This document shows, piece by piece, positions 1-8,768 of a stretch of 64,000 bases of DNA. The first letter of the stretch is position 1. Every line of letters starts with the position of its first letter. The notes below the pieces were generated by a model, which saw only the letters and a list, made by a program, of their open reading frames with translations, had not been told where the DNA came from and ran no database searches. The stretch spans positions 124,001-188,000 of the forward strand of contig CAUQNX010000002.1 in the NCBI GenBank assembly GCA_963519845.1. The letters are read 5' to 3'. The stretch is from Moellerella sp963519845. GTDB taxonomy: Bacteria > Pseudomonadota > Gammaproteobacteria > Enterobacterales > Enterobacteriaceae. The position numbers and the translations under genes were made by a program.

Positions 1-462
1 ATCCATCCTATTACCATATTATCCACTTTACCGACGGCTGGTGTCGGCGCCTTGCTGGCGCTGATGTTTGCAGGAAGTGAACTGGATATGATCGCTGTTA
101 TTGGTATTATTCTGCTAATTGGTATCGTCAAGAAAAATGCCATCATGATGATCGATTTTGCCCTCGCCGCTGAGCGTGAAAAAGGGATGGCTCCTTATGA
201 TGCGATTTATCAAGCTTGTTTATTGCGTTTCCGCCCTATTCTGATGACCACCATGGCCGCGCTGCTGGGTGCTCTTCCGCTGATGTTAAGTACCGGTGTG
301 GGTGCAGAGCTGCGTCAGCCTTTAGGCATCAGTATGGTAGGCGGTTTGATTATGAGCCAAATACTAACGCTCTTTACCACCCCGGTGATTTACCTGCTAT
401 TTGACCGCATGTCCCGAGCGATAAAAGGTCGACGTTCAGCGCAAATAGAGCAGGAACGCTAA
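1..462 (+). CDS. mdtB: MdtB, RND multidrug efflux subunit (3' end only)
   Basis: The reading frame is open from the first base, so this is the last 153 residues of a longer protein. It encodes the final transmembrane segments of an RND pump: KKNAIMMIDFA followed by RFRPILMTTMAALLGALPL is the conserved C-terminal signature shared with MdtC, which repeats it almost word for word near its own end. In E. coli MdtB and MdtC form a heteromultimeric inner-membrane pump with the adaptor MdtA and TolC, exporting bile salts, novobiocin and other compounds. The stop codon overlaps the mdtC start by one base (TAATG), so translation is coupled. Identity as MdtB rather than another RND protein rests on the following mdtC and baeSR genes. 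Confidence 0.93.
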   Translation: MHPITILSTLPTAGVGALLALMFAGSELDMIAVIGIILLIGIVKKNAIMMIDFALAAEREKGMAPYDAIYQACLLRFRPILMTTMAALLGALPLMLSTGVGAELRQPLGISMVGGLIMSQILTLFTTPVIYLLFDRMSRAIKGRRSAQIEQER

Positions 463-3400
463 TGAAGGGCTTCTTTGCGCTATTTATTAGCCGGCCTGTC
501 GCCACTATTCTCATTTCGGTGGCGATCACCCTTGGCGGCTTATTGAGCTTGGCATTTTTGCCTGTCTCTCCTTTGCCACAAGTGGATTATCCGGTCATTA
601 ACGTCTCTGCCTCCTTACCGGGCGCCTCACCTGAAACCATGGCATCCTCAGTGGCGACCCCATTAGAGCGAGCTTTAGGGCGTATTTCTGGTGTCAGTGA
701 AATGACCTCGAGTAGCTCTTTAGGTAGCACAAGGATCACCTTAGAGTTCAATTTAGACAAAGATATCAATAATGCCGCTCGCGAAGTGCAAGCGGCACTG
801 AATGCGGCTCAGAGTATGTTACCCAGTGGTATGCCGAGCCGACCGAGATATTACAAATCAAACCCCTCCGATGCCCCTATTATGATCCTGACGCTGACGT
901 CAAAAACGCTCAGTTCCGGTGTGATCTATGATATTGCCTCCACACGATTGGCGCAAAAAGTGGCCCAAATTGAGGGGGTGAGTGAAGTGTCAGTTGGCGG
1001 TGGATCACTGCCTGCTGTCAGGGTGGAGCTCAATCCTGACGCTCTCTTTAACCAAGGTGTCTCTCTTGATACCGTTCGTCAGGCGATTAATAGCGCCAAT
1101 GTTCGCCAGCCACAAGGTTATTTAAACGACCAAGATTCTCGCTGGCAGGTACAAACTAACGATGAATTGAAAAAAGCCGCCGATTATCAACCTATTATTG
1201 TTCATTATCAATCGGGTAATGCGGTTAGACTCAGTGATGTGGCCAAGGTCACCGACTCAGTACAGAATGTTCGAGCTGCGGGTATGGCAAACGGCGAACC
1301 CGCTATCTTGATTGTGATCCGTCGTGAAGCGGGCGCTAATATTATTGAAACGGTCAATCGTATTCGTGAAGAGCTTCCCGAATTTCGTGAGATGATCCCC
1401 GCCAGCATTGATTTACAAGTTGCCCAAGATCGTACACCGACGATTCGCGCTTCTTTGGTTGAGGTCGAACGGGCGCTAACAATTGCTGTTGCGCTGGTTA
1501 TTCTGGTTGTGTTGATATTTTTACGCTCAGGTCGTGCCACCCTGATCCCCGCTATCGCTGTGCCTGTCTCGCTGATTGGTACTTTTACCGCCATGTATTT
1601 ATGCGGATTTAGTCTCAATAACTTGTCATTAATGGCATTAACCGTCGCCACCGGATTTGTGGTGGATGATGCCATTGTGGTACTCGAAAATGTGTCACGC
1701 CATATTGAAAATGGGCTAAAACCCTTTAATGCCGCTCTTAAAGGGGTTTCAGAGGTCGGTTTTACCGTGGTTTCCATGAGTATTTCACTGATTGCGGTAT
1801 TTATCCCGCTGCTATTGATGGATGGTTTAGTCGGACGCCTATTCCGCGAGTTTGCCATTACTTTGTCTACGGCAATCGGCATCTCTTTATTGGTTTCATT
1901 GACCTTAACACCCATGATGTGTGCTTATTTACTCAAGCCCTCAAAAGTGAAACCCACAGAAAAAATCAGTGGTTTTAGTCGATTATTATTGAAGATGCAA
2001 CAAGGTTACGGCGTCACTTTATCTTGGATGCTGGCTCATCGCCGTAGTGTATTGGCGGTTCTATTCGCGACCATTGGGCTCAATGTCTATTTATATATCA
2101 CAGTGCCAAAAACCTTTTTCCCCGAGCAAGATACAGGTCGTTTATTAGGCTTTGTGCGCGCCGATCAAAGTATCTCCTTTCAATCGATGAAAGAGAAAAT
2201 GACACGCTTTATGCAGCGGGTGAATGATGACCCTGCGGTTGATAATGTCACTGGCTTTACCGGTGGCAGCCGAGTGAATAGCGGCTCTATGTTTATCTCG
2301 CTCAAGCCGTTAAATGAACGTAAAGAGAGCGCAACTCAAGTCATTAACCGCTTGAGGATCAAGCTCGCTGATGAGTCAGGCGCTAATCTATTTTTAATGC
2401 CAGTACAAGATGTTCGGGTCGGTGGTCATCAATCTAATGCCAGTTATCAATTTACTTTATTAGCCGATGATCTCAATGCACTACGCGAATGGGAGCCCGC
2501 CATCCGTAAAGCTTTAGGTTCCTTACCTCAGTTAGCGGACGTTAACTCGGATAAAGAAGATAAAGGCGCAGAAATCGCACTGACTTATGATCGAGACCTG
2601 ATGGCGCAGCTAGGTATAGATGTGCGTGAGGCAAATAATTTACTCAATAATGCCTTTGGTCAGCGTCAGATATCCACCATCTATGAAGCGATGAATCAAT
2701 ATAAAGTGGTTATGGAAGTGGCGCCTGAATATACACAGGATGTCAGTTCCTTAGATAAAATGTTTGTTATCAATAAAGACCAACAAGCGATCCCTCTGTC
2801 CTATTTTGCCCGCTGGCAGCCTGCGAATGCGCCTTTAAGTGTGAATCACTTGGGCTTATCTGCCGCCTCCACCATCTCATTTAACCTCGCGGAAAACGCC
2901 AACTTAGATGAGGCCATTAGCGCCATTGAAAAAACGATGGTTGAGCTCAGTGTGCCCTCTTCGGTAAGAGGCTCCTTTTCCGGTACAGCGCAGATCTTTA
3001 AAGACACACTGAAATCCCAACTATTACTGATCTTAGCGGCGATTATCACCGTCTATCTGGTTTTGGGCGTGCTCTACGAGAGTTATATTCATCCATTAAC
3101 CATCTTATCGACGCTCCCTTCTGCAGGCGTTGGCGCACTCTTGGCCTTAGAGCTCTCGGGGACGCCTTTTAGCTTGATTGCCCTTATCGGTATTATGCTA
3201 CTCATTGGTATTGTGAAGAAAAATGCCATTATCATGGTGGATTTTGCTATTCAAGCGCAGCGTGAAGAGGGTTTATCGGCGCGTGATGCCATTTTTAAAG
3301 CCAGCCTACTGCGTTTCCGGCCAATCCTAATGACCACTCTTGCGGCTCTGTTTGGTGCTCTGCCGCTGGCTCTGGGTACGGGTGATGGCGCGGAACTTCG

Positions 3401-3545
3401 CCAACCTCTAGGGATCACCATTGTTGGCGGTTTAGTGATGAGCCAAATTTTAACCCTATTTACCACGCCCGTTGTCTATCTCTGTTTTGACCAGCTACGT
3501 CAGCACATGATCCGCCCTACGGAAAGATCCACGGAGACACAATGA
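462..3545 (+). CDS. mdtC: MdtC, RND multidrug efflux subunit
   Basis: This is a full-length RND pump subunit of 1027 residues (about 1025 in E. coli). The N-terminal helix starts MKGFFALFISRPVATIL, two large periplasmic loops follow helices 1 and 7, and GFVVDDAIVVLEN near residues 398-410 carries the paired aspartates of the proton relay in helix 4. It works in the inner membrane with MdtB, MdtA and TolC. It starts one base before the mdtB stop ends, and its own stop overlaps the baeS start (ATGA). In E. coli the MFS gene mdtD sits between mdtC and baeS, but here it is absent. Regulation by BaeR is expected from the family; the promoter lies upstream of the window. Confidence 0.96.
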   Translation: MKGFFALFISRPVATILISVAITLGGLLSLAFLPVSPLPQVDYPVINVSASLPGASPETMASSVATPLERALGRISGVSEMTSSSSLGSTRITLEFNLDKDINNAAREVQAALNAAQSMLPSGMPSRPRYYKSNPSDAPIMILTLTSKTLSSGVIYDIASTRLAQKVAQIEGVSEVSVGGGSLPAVRVELNPDALFNQGVSLDTVRQAINSANVRQPQGYLNDQDSRWQVQTNDELKKAADYQPIIVHYQSGNAVRLSDVAKVTDSVQNVRAAGMANGEPAILIVIRREAGANIIETVNRIREELPEFREMIPASIDLQVAQDRTPTIRASLVEVERALTIAVALVILVVLIFLRSGRATLIPAIAVPVSLIGTFTAMYLCGFSLNNLSLMALTVATGFVVDDAIVVLENVSRHIENGLKPFNAALKGVSEVGFTVVSMSISLIAVFIPLLLMDGLVGRLFREFAITLSTAIGISLLVSLTLTPMMCAYLLKPSKVKPTEKISGFSRLLLKMQQGYGVTLSWMLAHRRSVLAVLFATIGLNVYLYITVPKTFFPEQDTGRLLGFVRADQSISFQSMKEKMTRFMQRVNDDPAVDNVTGFTGGSRVNSGSMFISLKPLNERKESATQVINRLRIKLADESGANLFLMPVQDVRVGGHQSNASYQFTLLADDLNALREWEPAIRKALGSLPQLADVNSDKEDKGAEIALTYDRDLMAQLGIDVREANNLLNNAFGQRQISTIYEAMNQYKVVMEVAPEYTQDVSSLDKMFVINKDQQAIPLSYFARWQPANAPLSVNHLGLSAASTISFNLAENANLDEAISAIEKTMVELSVPSSVRGSFSGTAQIFKDTLKSQLLLILAAIITVYLVLGVLYESYIHPLTILSTLPSAGVGALLALELSGTPFSLIALIGIMLLIGIVKKNAIIMVDFAIQAQREEGLSARDAIFKASLLRFRPILMTTLAALFGALPLALGTGDGAELRQPLGITIVGGLVMSQILTLFTTPVVYLCFDQLRQHMIRPTERSTETQ

Positions 3546-4939
3546 AATTAAAACTCAATAGCGTCAGAACACGACTTTTTTTAGCCATTTTCGGCACCTG
3601 TATTTTATTGGTGTTTATTATGAATTTAGGCGTGCGCGCGAGTTTCCAATATGGTTTTTTGGATTACGTCAAACAAGAAAATGAGCATCGAACCCAACTG
3701 ATTGCAGAGGCCCTAGCAGAAAAATATCAAGAAGAGAGTAATTGGCTCTTTTTAGCGCAAAATGAGCGAGCTTTTTTTAATATTTTACGCTCGATCGAAC
3801 ACACCAATAGAATGCGCCACAATATGGGAAATCGCCAACTTAAGGCACAATTTTGGATTTTAGATGCTAATGAAAAACAACTTTTTGGGCGCGAAGGCGC
3901 TATTCCCCTTGAAGTGATGCGTCTGCCAATTATTATTAATGATAACCAGACTGTCGGCTGGGTTGTCGCCAGCGTGGGTGATAAGGTCACTCGTGAAATT
4001 GATGTACGTTTTGAACAGCAACAGCTCTACACTAGCTGGATTGTGGCGGGTATTTCACTGCTGGTTGCCTTGATTGCCACATTTTTTCTCGCCAGAGGCT
4101 TTCTACGCCCCATCAAACGCCTGTTAGATGGGACGAACAAATTAGCCGCCGGTGACTTCTCAACCCGCGTACCCGACGCTGGTGGTGATGAGTTAGGTCA
4201 TCTCGCTAAGGATTTTAACCACTTAGCCTCAACATTAGAAAAAAATGAGCAGATGCGCCGCGACTATATGGCGGATATTTCCCATGAGCTACGTACCCCG
4301 CTTTCTGTATTACGGGGTGAGTTAGAAGCGGTACAAGATGGTGTACGCCAAGCAACGCCGGAGACCCTTGTCTCTTTGTTGGCAGAAACCGAAATACTCA
4401 TTAAGTTGGTGAATGACCTGCATCAGTTATCCTTATCTGATCGCGGCTCCTTGGCTTATCGCAAGCAACCGACAGATTTAGTGCCCTTGATTGAGCTCGC
4501 TTTTGGTTATGCGCAACGACGAGTGGGTGATAAGCAGTTAAAAACCTCGCTCTCTTTGCCCGATGAGGTGATTTTATTGGTTGACCCCGATCGTATCACG
4601 CAACTTTTTCATAATCTGATTGAGAATAGTTTGCGCTATACCGAGCAAGGTGGTCAATTGCGGATTCAAGGCGAACTATCTGCCCAACAATTTATTTTAA
4701 CCTGGGAAGATAGTAAGCCCGGACTTAGCGAAGAGCAGTGCGCACAGATTTTTGAGCGATTCTATCGGGCTGAAGGTTCGAGAAATCGTGCCAGTGGCGG
4801 CTCAGGTCTCGGTTTAGCTATTTGCTATAACATCATTGAGGCCCATGGTGGTACAATCACCGCATCTCCTTCATTACTAGGTGGTGTTTGTATTAAAATC
4901 ACATTGCCTATTCATCAGATGGATATTGAGAACCTATGA
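3542..4939 (+). CDS. baeS: BaeS, envelope-stress sensor histidine kinase
   Basis: A 465-residue membrane histidine kinase. A first transmembrane helix lies near residues 11-30, a periplasmic sensor region follows to about 160, and a second helix spans about 165-185. A HAMP linker leads to the dimerisation/phospho-acceptor box ISHELRTPL with the active His near 248. The N box (HNLIENSLRY) is near 360 and the G box (SGGSGLGLAI) near 420. BaeS senses envelope damage by indole, flavonoids, zinc or misfolded pilins and phosphorylates BaeR. The gene overlaps mdtC by four bases and baeR by four bases, so pump and regulators form one translationally coupled operon. Confidence 0.95.
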   Translation: MKLKLNSVRTRLFLAIFGTCILLVFIMNLGVRASFQYGFLDYVKQENEHRTQLIAEALAEKYQEESNWLFLAQNERAFFNILRSIEHTNRMRHNMGNRQLKAQFWILDANEKQLFGREGAIPLEVMRLPIIINDNQTVGWVVASVGDKVTREIDVRFEQQQLYTSWIVAGISLLVALIATFFLARGFLRPIKRLLDGTNKLAAGDFSTRVPDAGGDELGHLAKDFNHLASTLEKNEQMRRDYMADISHELRTPLSVLRGELEAVQDGVRQATPETLVSLLAETEILIKLVNDLHQLSLSDRGSLAYRKQPTDLVPLIELAFGYAQRRVGDKQLKTSLSLPDEVILLVDPDRITQLFHNLIENSLRYTEQGGQLRIQGELSAQQFILTWEDSKPGLSEEQCAQIFERFYRAEGSRNRASGGSGLGLAICYNIIEAHGGTITASPSLLGGVCIKITLPIHQMDIENL

Positions 4940-5643
4940 GCAGTGATATCACAGCATCAGTACTGATTGTTGAAGATGAACCTAAGTTAGGCCAACTTCT
5001 CTGCGACTATTTACAAGCGGCAAACTACCAGACAGAGTGGTTGTTGCGCGGTGATTTAGTGGTCGCTCACGTCAAAAATAAACAACCGGATATTATTTTA
5101 CTGGATCTTATGTTACCGGGACTCGATGGTCTGTCCGTCTGCCAAGAGCTGCGCAAATTCACCGATGTACCTATTATTATGGTGACGGCAAAAACCGATG
5201 AGATCGACCGTCTATTGGGATTAGAAATTGGCGCTGATGACTATATTTGTAAACCCTTTAGTCCCAGAGAAGTGGTCGCCCGGGTGAAAACGATCTTACG
5301 CCGCTGCCAGCGCCAAGACTCGGCCATTGCCTCCTCGGATAAACTGATTATTGACGAAAGTGCTTATCAAGTTCGCTATCAAGAGCATATTTTAGAGCTA
5401 ACGCCCGCTGAGTTCCGGTTACTTAAGTTTTTTACCGATAACCCAAGTACGGTATTTTCACGCGATCAGCTACTCGATATTCTTTATGATGATCATCGCG
5501 TAGTTACCGATAGAACCATTGATAGCCACATTAAAAACCTGCGCCGTAAACTGGAAATCTTTGACAGTACTCGAAATTTCATTCGTTCAATCTATGGCTT
5601 AGGCTATCGTTGGGACGAAAATGACCTAGTAAATCAAAAATAA
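4936..5643 (+). CDS. baeR: BaeR, OmpR-type response regulator
   Basis: A 235-residue OmpR/PhoB-family response regulator. The receiver domain opens with VLIVEDEP (acidic pocket), has the phospho-acceptor Asp near 57 in ILLDLMLPGLDG, and the conserved Lys in YICKPFSPRE. The C-terminal winged helix covers about residues 130-230 and ends in the usual DRTIDSHIKNLRRK and IRSIYGLGYRW motifs. It is known to activate mdtABC, spy and acrD in E. coli. ATGA overlap with baeS fixes the start. No clear intrinsic terminator follows; a short hairpin near 5710-5735 precedes trhP. Confidence 0.96.
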   Translation: MSSDITASVLIVEDEPKLGQLLCDYLQAANYQTEWLLRGDLVVAHVKNKQPDIILLDLMLPGLDGLSVCQELRKFTDVPIIMVTAKTDEIDRLLGLEIGADDYICKPFSPREVVARVKTILRRCQRQDSAIASSDKLIIDESAYQVRYQEHILELTPAEFRLLKFFTDNPSTVFSRDQLLDILYDDHRVVTDRTIDSHIKNLRRKLEIFDSTRNFIRSIYGLGYRWDENDLVNQK

Positions 5644-5757
5644 GCGTACTTTTTACAGGGTTTATTTGGATTTCAATTAATAACGCGCTAAAATCTCCGG
5701 CTTTAAAAGGCTCATCCTCCTGATGGGCTCTGACTTGATATCAGACCGAGAATGCTC

Positions 5758-7134
5758 ATGTTTAAACCTGAACTACTATCCCCTGCGGGTTCCCTTAAGA
5801 ACCTGCGTTATGCTTTCGCTTACGGCGCTGATGCGGTTTATGCTGGGCAACCCCGCTATAGCCTGCGCGTGCGTAACAATGAATTTAACCACGAAAATCT
5901 GGCCATTGGCATTCAAGAAGCTCATGCTCTTGGCAAAAAACTCTATGTTGTGGTTAATATTGCGCCTCATAACGCCAAATTAAAAACCTTTATTCGCGAT
6001 CTCACCCCTGTGATTGAGATGGGCCCCGATGCCCTGATTATGTCTGACCCGGGTTTGATCATGATGGTGCGTGAAGCCTTCCCACAGATGGATATTCACC
6101 TTTCAGTCCAAGCCAATGCGGTTAACTGGGCGACGGTTAAATTCTGGCATCAAATGGGTTTAACGCGTGTGATCTTATCCCGTGAACTCTCATTAGAAGA
6201 GATTGCCGATATTCGCCAGCATGTACCCGAAATCGAGTTAGAGATCTTCGTCCATGGCGCCTTATGTATGGCCTACTCGGGTCGTTGCCTGCTCTCTGGC
6301 TATATCAATAAACGCGATCCAAATCAGGGAACCTGTACTAACGCCTGCCGTTGGGAATATAAAGTACAAGAAGGGAAAGAAGATGATGTGGGTAATATTG
6401 TCCATATGCATGAGCCTATTCCCGTCACGCAAATTCAACCAACATTAGGTGAAGGCGCGCCAACAGATAAAGTCTTTATGATTGAGGAAGCTAAGCGTCC
6501 GGGCGAGTATATGACCGCCTTTGAAGATGAGCATGGCACCTATATTATGAACTCAAAAGACTTACGCGCTATTGAGCATGTTGAACGACTAACACAAATG
6601 GGTGTGCACTCACTAAAAATCGAAGGCCGCACTAAATCCTTTTACTACTGCGCGCGCACCGCTCAGGTCTATCGCCGCGCCATTGATGATGCAGCCGCGG
6701 GTAAACCTTTTGATCCTTCATTAATGACCACATTAGAAGGCTTAGCTCATCGTGGCTATACCGAAGGTTTCTTACGTCGCCACACTCATGAATCTCATCA
6801 AACTTATGAATATGGTTATTCTGTCTCTGATACACAGCAATTTGTGGGTGAGTTAACGGGCAAACGAGTTAATGGCTTAGCTGAAGTGGATGTGAAAAAT
6901 AAGTTCAGTGTCGGTGATAGCTTAGAGCTGATGACCCCTGCGGGCAATGTGGTCTTTACCTTAGACACAATGGCTAATCGTAAAGGTGAAGCCATTGACG
7001 TGGCGCCGGGTAATGGCTATATCGTCTACTTGCCTATTCCCGATGATTTCGATCTTGAGTACGGTTTATTAATCCGTAACTTACCGGGAACCAATACCCG
7101 CCAGCCTCATGGCGAACAGCAAGCTTCCGCTTAA
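5758..7134 (+). CDS. trhP: TrhP (YegQ), tRNA U34 hydroxylation protein, U32 peptidase family
   Basis: The product closely resembles E. coli YegQ/TrhP over its whole length (458 residues from this start). It acts in the cytoplasm in prephenate-dependent formation of 5-hydroxyuridine at tRNA position 34, and its U32 fold is thought to hold an iron-sulfur cluster. The sequence shows FKPELLSPAG at the start, the U32 signature EIFVHGALCMAYSGRCLLSG, and clustered cysteines (CLLSGY, GTCTNACRW) suited to the cluster. An ATG two codons upstream at 5752 would give MLMFKPE; 5758 is chosen because the E. coli protein starts MFKPELL. The gene stands alone and is followed by a terminator. Confidence 0.95.
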   Translation: MFKPELLSPAGSLKNLRYAFAYGADAVYAGQPRYSLRVRNNEFNHENLAIGIQEAHALGKKLYVVVNIAPHNAKLKTFIRDLTPVIEMGPDALIMSDPGLIMMVREAFPQMDIHLSVQANAVNWATVKFWHQMGLTRVILSRELSLEEIADIRQHVPEIELEIFVHGALCMAYSGRCLLSGYINKRDPNQGTCTNACRWEYKVQEGKEDDVGNIVHMHEPIPVTQIQPTLGEGAPTDKVFMIEEAKRPGEYMTAFEDEHGTYIMNSKDLRAIEHVERLTQMGVHSLKIEGRTKSFYYCARTAQVYRRAIDDAAAGKPFDPSLMTTLEGLAHRGYTEGFLRRHTHESHQTYEYGYSVSDTQQFVGELTGKRVNGLAEVDVKNKFSVGDSLELMTPAGNVVFTLDTMANRKGEAIDVAPGNGYIVYLPIPDDFDLEYGLLIRNLPGTNTRQPHGEQQASA

Positions 7135-7157
7135 CACGGCTTCAACTTGTGCAATCT

Positions 7158-7201
7158 GCGATCATTGATTAGACCAATCTGGCTGATTAATGATCGCTTT
7201 T
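7158..7201 (+). terminator. Intrinsic terminator of trhP
   Basis: GCGATCATTGATTA at 7158-7171 pairs with TGATTAATGATCGC at 7184-7197, with two wobble positions and a 12-nt loop, followed by TTTT. It lies 24 bases behind the trhP stop codon. Confidence 0.8.
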
Positions 7202-7294
7202 ATGAACATAGTTTAGATACTCAATCGACATTCCTATCGACTCATTCGGTCAAAATCTAAAATAGTGATGAATTTAATCAGAAAGATCTAATTT

Positions 7295-7337
7295 TTTGGA
7301 ATGGATCACATCAATCATTAGTTCATTGTCGTATAGT
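7295..7337 (+). promoter_or_regulatory. Probable CRP-dependent class II promoter of cyaR
   Basis: TCACA at 7306-7310 forms the good half of a CRP site (TGTGA-N6-TCACA), while the left half is degenerate (TTTGG at 7295-7299). The site centre at about 7302.5 lies 41.5 bases before position 7344. TATAGT at 7332-7337 is a good -10 hexamer for a start at 7343-7345. The geometry is that of a class II CRP promoter and agrees with the known CRP activation of cyaR in E. coli. No -35 hexamer is obvious. Confidence 0.6.
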
Positions 7338-7342
7338 CATTA

Positions 7343-7432
7343 GCGAAAATTAAGAACTATAAAGTCACAATGTAAGACTAGGAACCACCTCCTTGGCTAG
7401 CCCAATCTCCCTTGGGCTGGCCATTTCTTTTT
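7343..7432 (+). ncRNA. cyaR: CyaR (RyeE) small regulatory RNA
   Basis: The core AGGAACCACCTCC at 7380-7392 and TCTCCCTT near 7406 are the conserved parts of E. coli CyaR. They are followed by the terminator stem GGCTAGCCCAA/TTGGGCTGGCC and a T-rich tail ending near 7432. In E. coli cyaR also lies just downstream of yegQ, so synteny supports the call. CyaR is an Hfq-binding RNA that represses ompX, nadE, luxS and yqaE when cAMP-CRP is active. The 5' end is inferred from the promoter, and the first 37 nt differ strongly from E. coli as I remember it. Confidence 0.88.
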
Positions 7433-7470
7433 GAATCTATTCCCTTTTATTGATTATCTCTATTTATGCC

Positions 7471-8271
7471 TTACCACCATGCGTGAAAATGATGGACTGG
7501 CCCAATCCCCGTGCCCACTTCCAGTGAATCCGCCATTAATAACGCCTGTTGTAGGTACTCTTTCGCCACAGGAACCGTACTTTGCCAATCGTTAAATGTA
7601 GGCCTTAGTGCAGCCAAAGCGGCGGATAGTGTGCAACCTGTGCCATGAGTATGTTTAGTTTTGATCCTAGGTGCCGTAAAGCGCCATTCACCATCTTGGG
7701 TAAATAACCAATCAGGACTCTCTGCTTGGGTTAAATGCCCCCCTTTCATCAGCACAGCCGAGCAGCCACGGGCAAGTAAGGCATAGCCCTGCTCTTTCAT
7801 TGCTCGCTCATCAGTTGCTAGGCTACAATTTAACATGGCGGCGGCTTCAGGCAGATTTGGTGTGATCAAGGATACCACTGGTAATAACCGGCTCACCAGC
7901 GCTTCGATAGCATCAGGCGCCAATAAGGGATCGCCGCTTTTTGCCAGCATAACCGTATCTAATACCACATGAGGAATGGCATATTGCGTCAATGCATCAA
8001 CAACAACATCAATATTTTGTCGATTTGATAGCATACCAATTTTGGCGGTATCAATGCGTACATCGGAGAGCACAGATGCGAGTTGCGCCGCGATAAAATC
8101 AGCACTAATTTCATAGATTGATTGCACGCCGTGGGTATTTTGTGCCACTAGCGCCGTCATTACTGTAGTGCCATAAGCGCCTAAAGCAGAAAAGGTTTTT
8201 AAATCGGCTTGGACACCTGCGCCGCCTGAGGGATCTGTGCCGGCTATCGTTAGTGCATTAATTCTCAACAA
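7471..8271 (-). CDS. thiD: ThiD, hydroxymethylpyrimidine/phosphomethylpyrimidine kinase
   Basis: ThiD phosphorylates HMP and HMP-phosphate in the pyrimidine branch of thiamine synthesis, in the cytoplasm. The ribokinase-fold signatures are clear: AGTDPSGGAGVQAD near the start, VLDTVMLAKSGDPLL, ITPNLPEAA, and the anion-hole and catalytic cysteine motif HGTGCTLSAALAAL. The C-terminus GIGPVHHFHAWW is the same as in E. coli. No ATG is available. A GTG at 8277 overlaps the AAGGAG ribosome site, so TTG at 8271 is preferred: it sits five bases behind AAGGAG and gives the same 266-residue length as E. coli. thiM does not accompany it here. Confidence 0.94.
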   Translation of the reverse strand: MLRINALTIAGTDPSGGAGVQADLKTFSALGAYGTTVMTALVAQNTHGVQSIYEISADFIAAQLASVLSDVRIDTAKIGMLSNRQNIDVVVDALTQYAIPHVVLDTVMLAKSGDPLLAPDAIEALVSRLLPVVSLITPNLPEAAAMLNCSLATDERAMKEQGYALLARGCSAVLMKGGHLTQAESPDWLFTQDGEWRFTAPRIKTKHTHGTGCTLSAALAALRPTFNDWQSTVPVAKEYLQQALLMADSLEVGTGIGPVHHFHAWW

Positions 8272-8425
8272 AATCACTCCTTGGTATAAAACTCGGGATC
8301 ATTTACCCCTCATTCTGTCCATTTTAAGTGTTAAATCAAGAAGAAAGATTGAATTATGCGATGCTCTTTATAGATTGACTAAGCGATAGCGGCGTTGACT
8401 TAATAGCAAGGCCAACTCATCTATA

Positions 8426-8768
8426 TTATTTCAGTACCAGATTGTAATTTATTGCCCCTTTATAAGCACCGGGTATTACAGCTTTAGTTTCTGAACATAA
8501 TGTCCATGAAAAGGGTTTAGATATAATTGTTACTCCCGTAGTGCCCGTATTAGCATCAAAAACAGGTGATTCTTGATTAAATTTAACGGCATCACTGGTG
8601 ATTGCATCACAACTATTAATATTACTACCTAGCGTATTTTCATGCCCGACAACATACAGGGTTGAAGCTCTATTCGCGCTATTCATCAGATAAAGTTTAT
8701 TATCTTTAAGTGTGCATTTCTGCCGCTAAAGCAGCTCCACCCACCAATGATAATAAAAGAAGTTAAGA
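8426..8768 (-). pseudogene. Decayed fimbrial-subunit-like gene
   Basis: Two pieces in different frames look like one old exported gene. The upstream piece (about 8715-8768) reads like the end of a signal peptide, LLLLSLVGGAALAAE, then meets a stop. The downstream piece, shifted by one base, runs open for about 98 codons to 8426. It has two cysteines and ends GAYKGAINYNLVLK, the G-x-Y-x-G beta-strand ending typical of pilin and fimbrial-adhesin subunits. No usable start codon and no chaperone or usher gene are present. The fimbrial assignment rests on pattern only. Confidence 0.5.

Noticed and set aside
1208..1915. 235-codon open frame antisense to mdtC
   Set aside because: It lies wholly inside mdtC on the opposite strand, has no RBS, and its sequence follows from the codon bias of mdtC.
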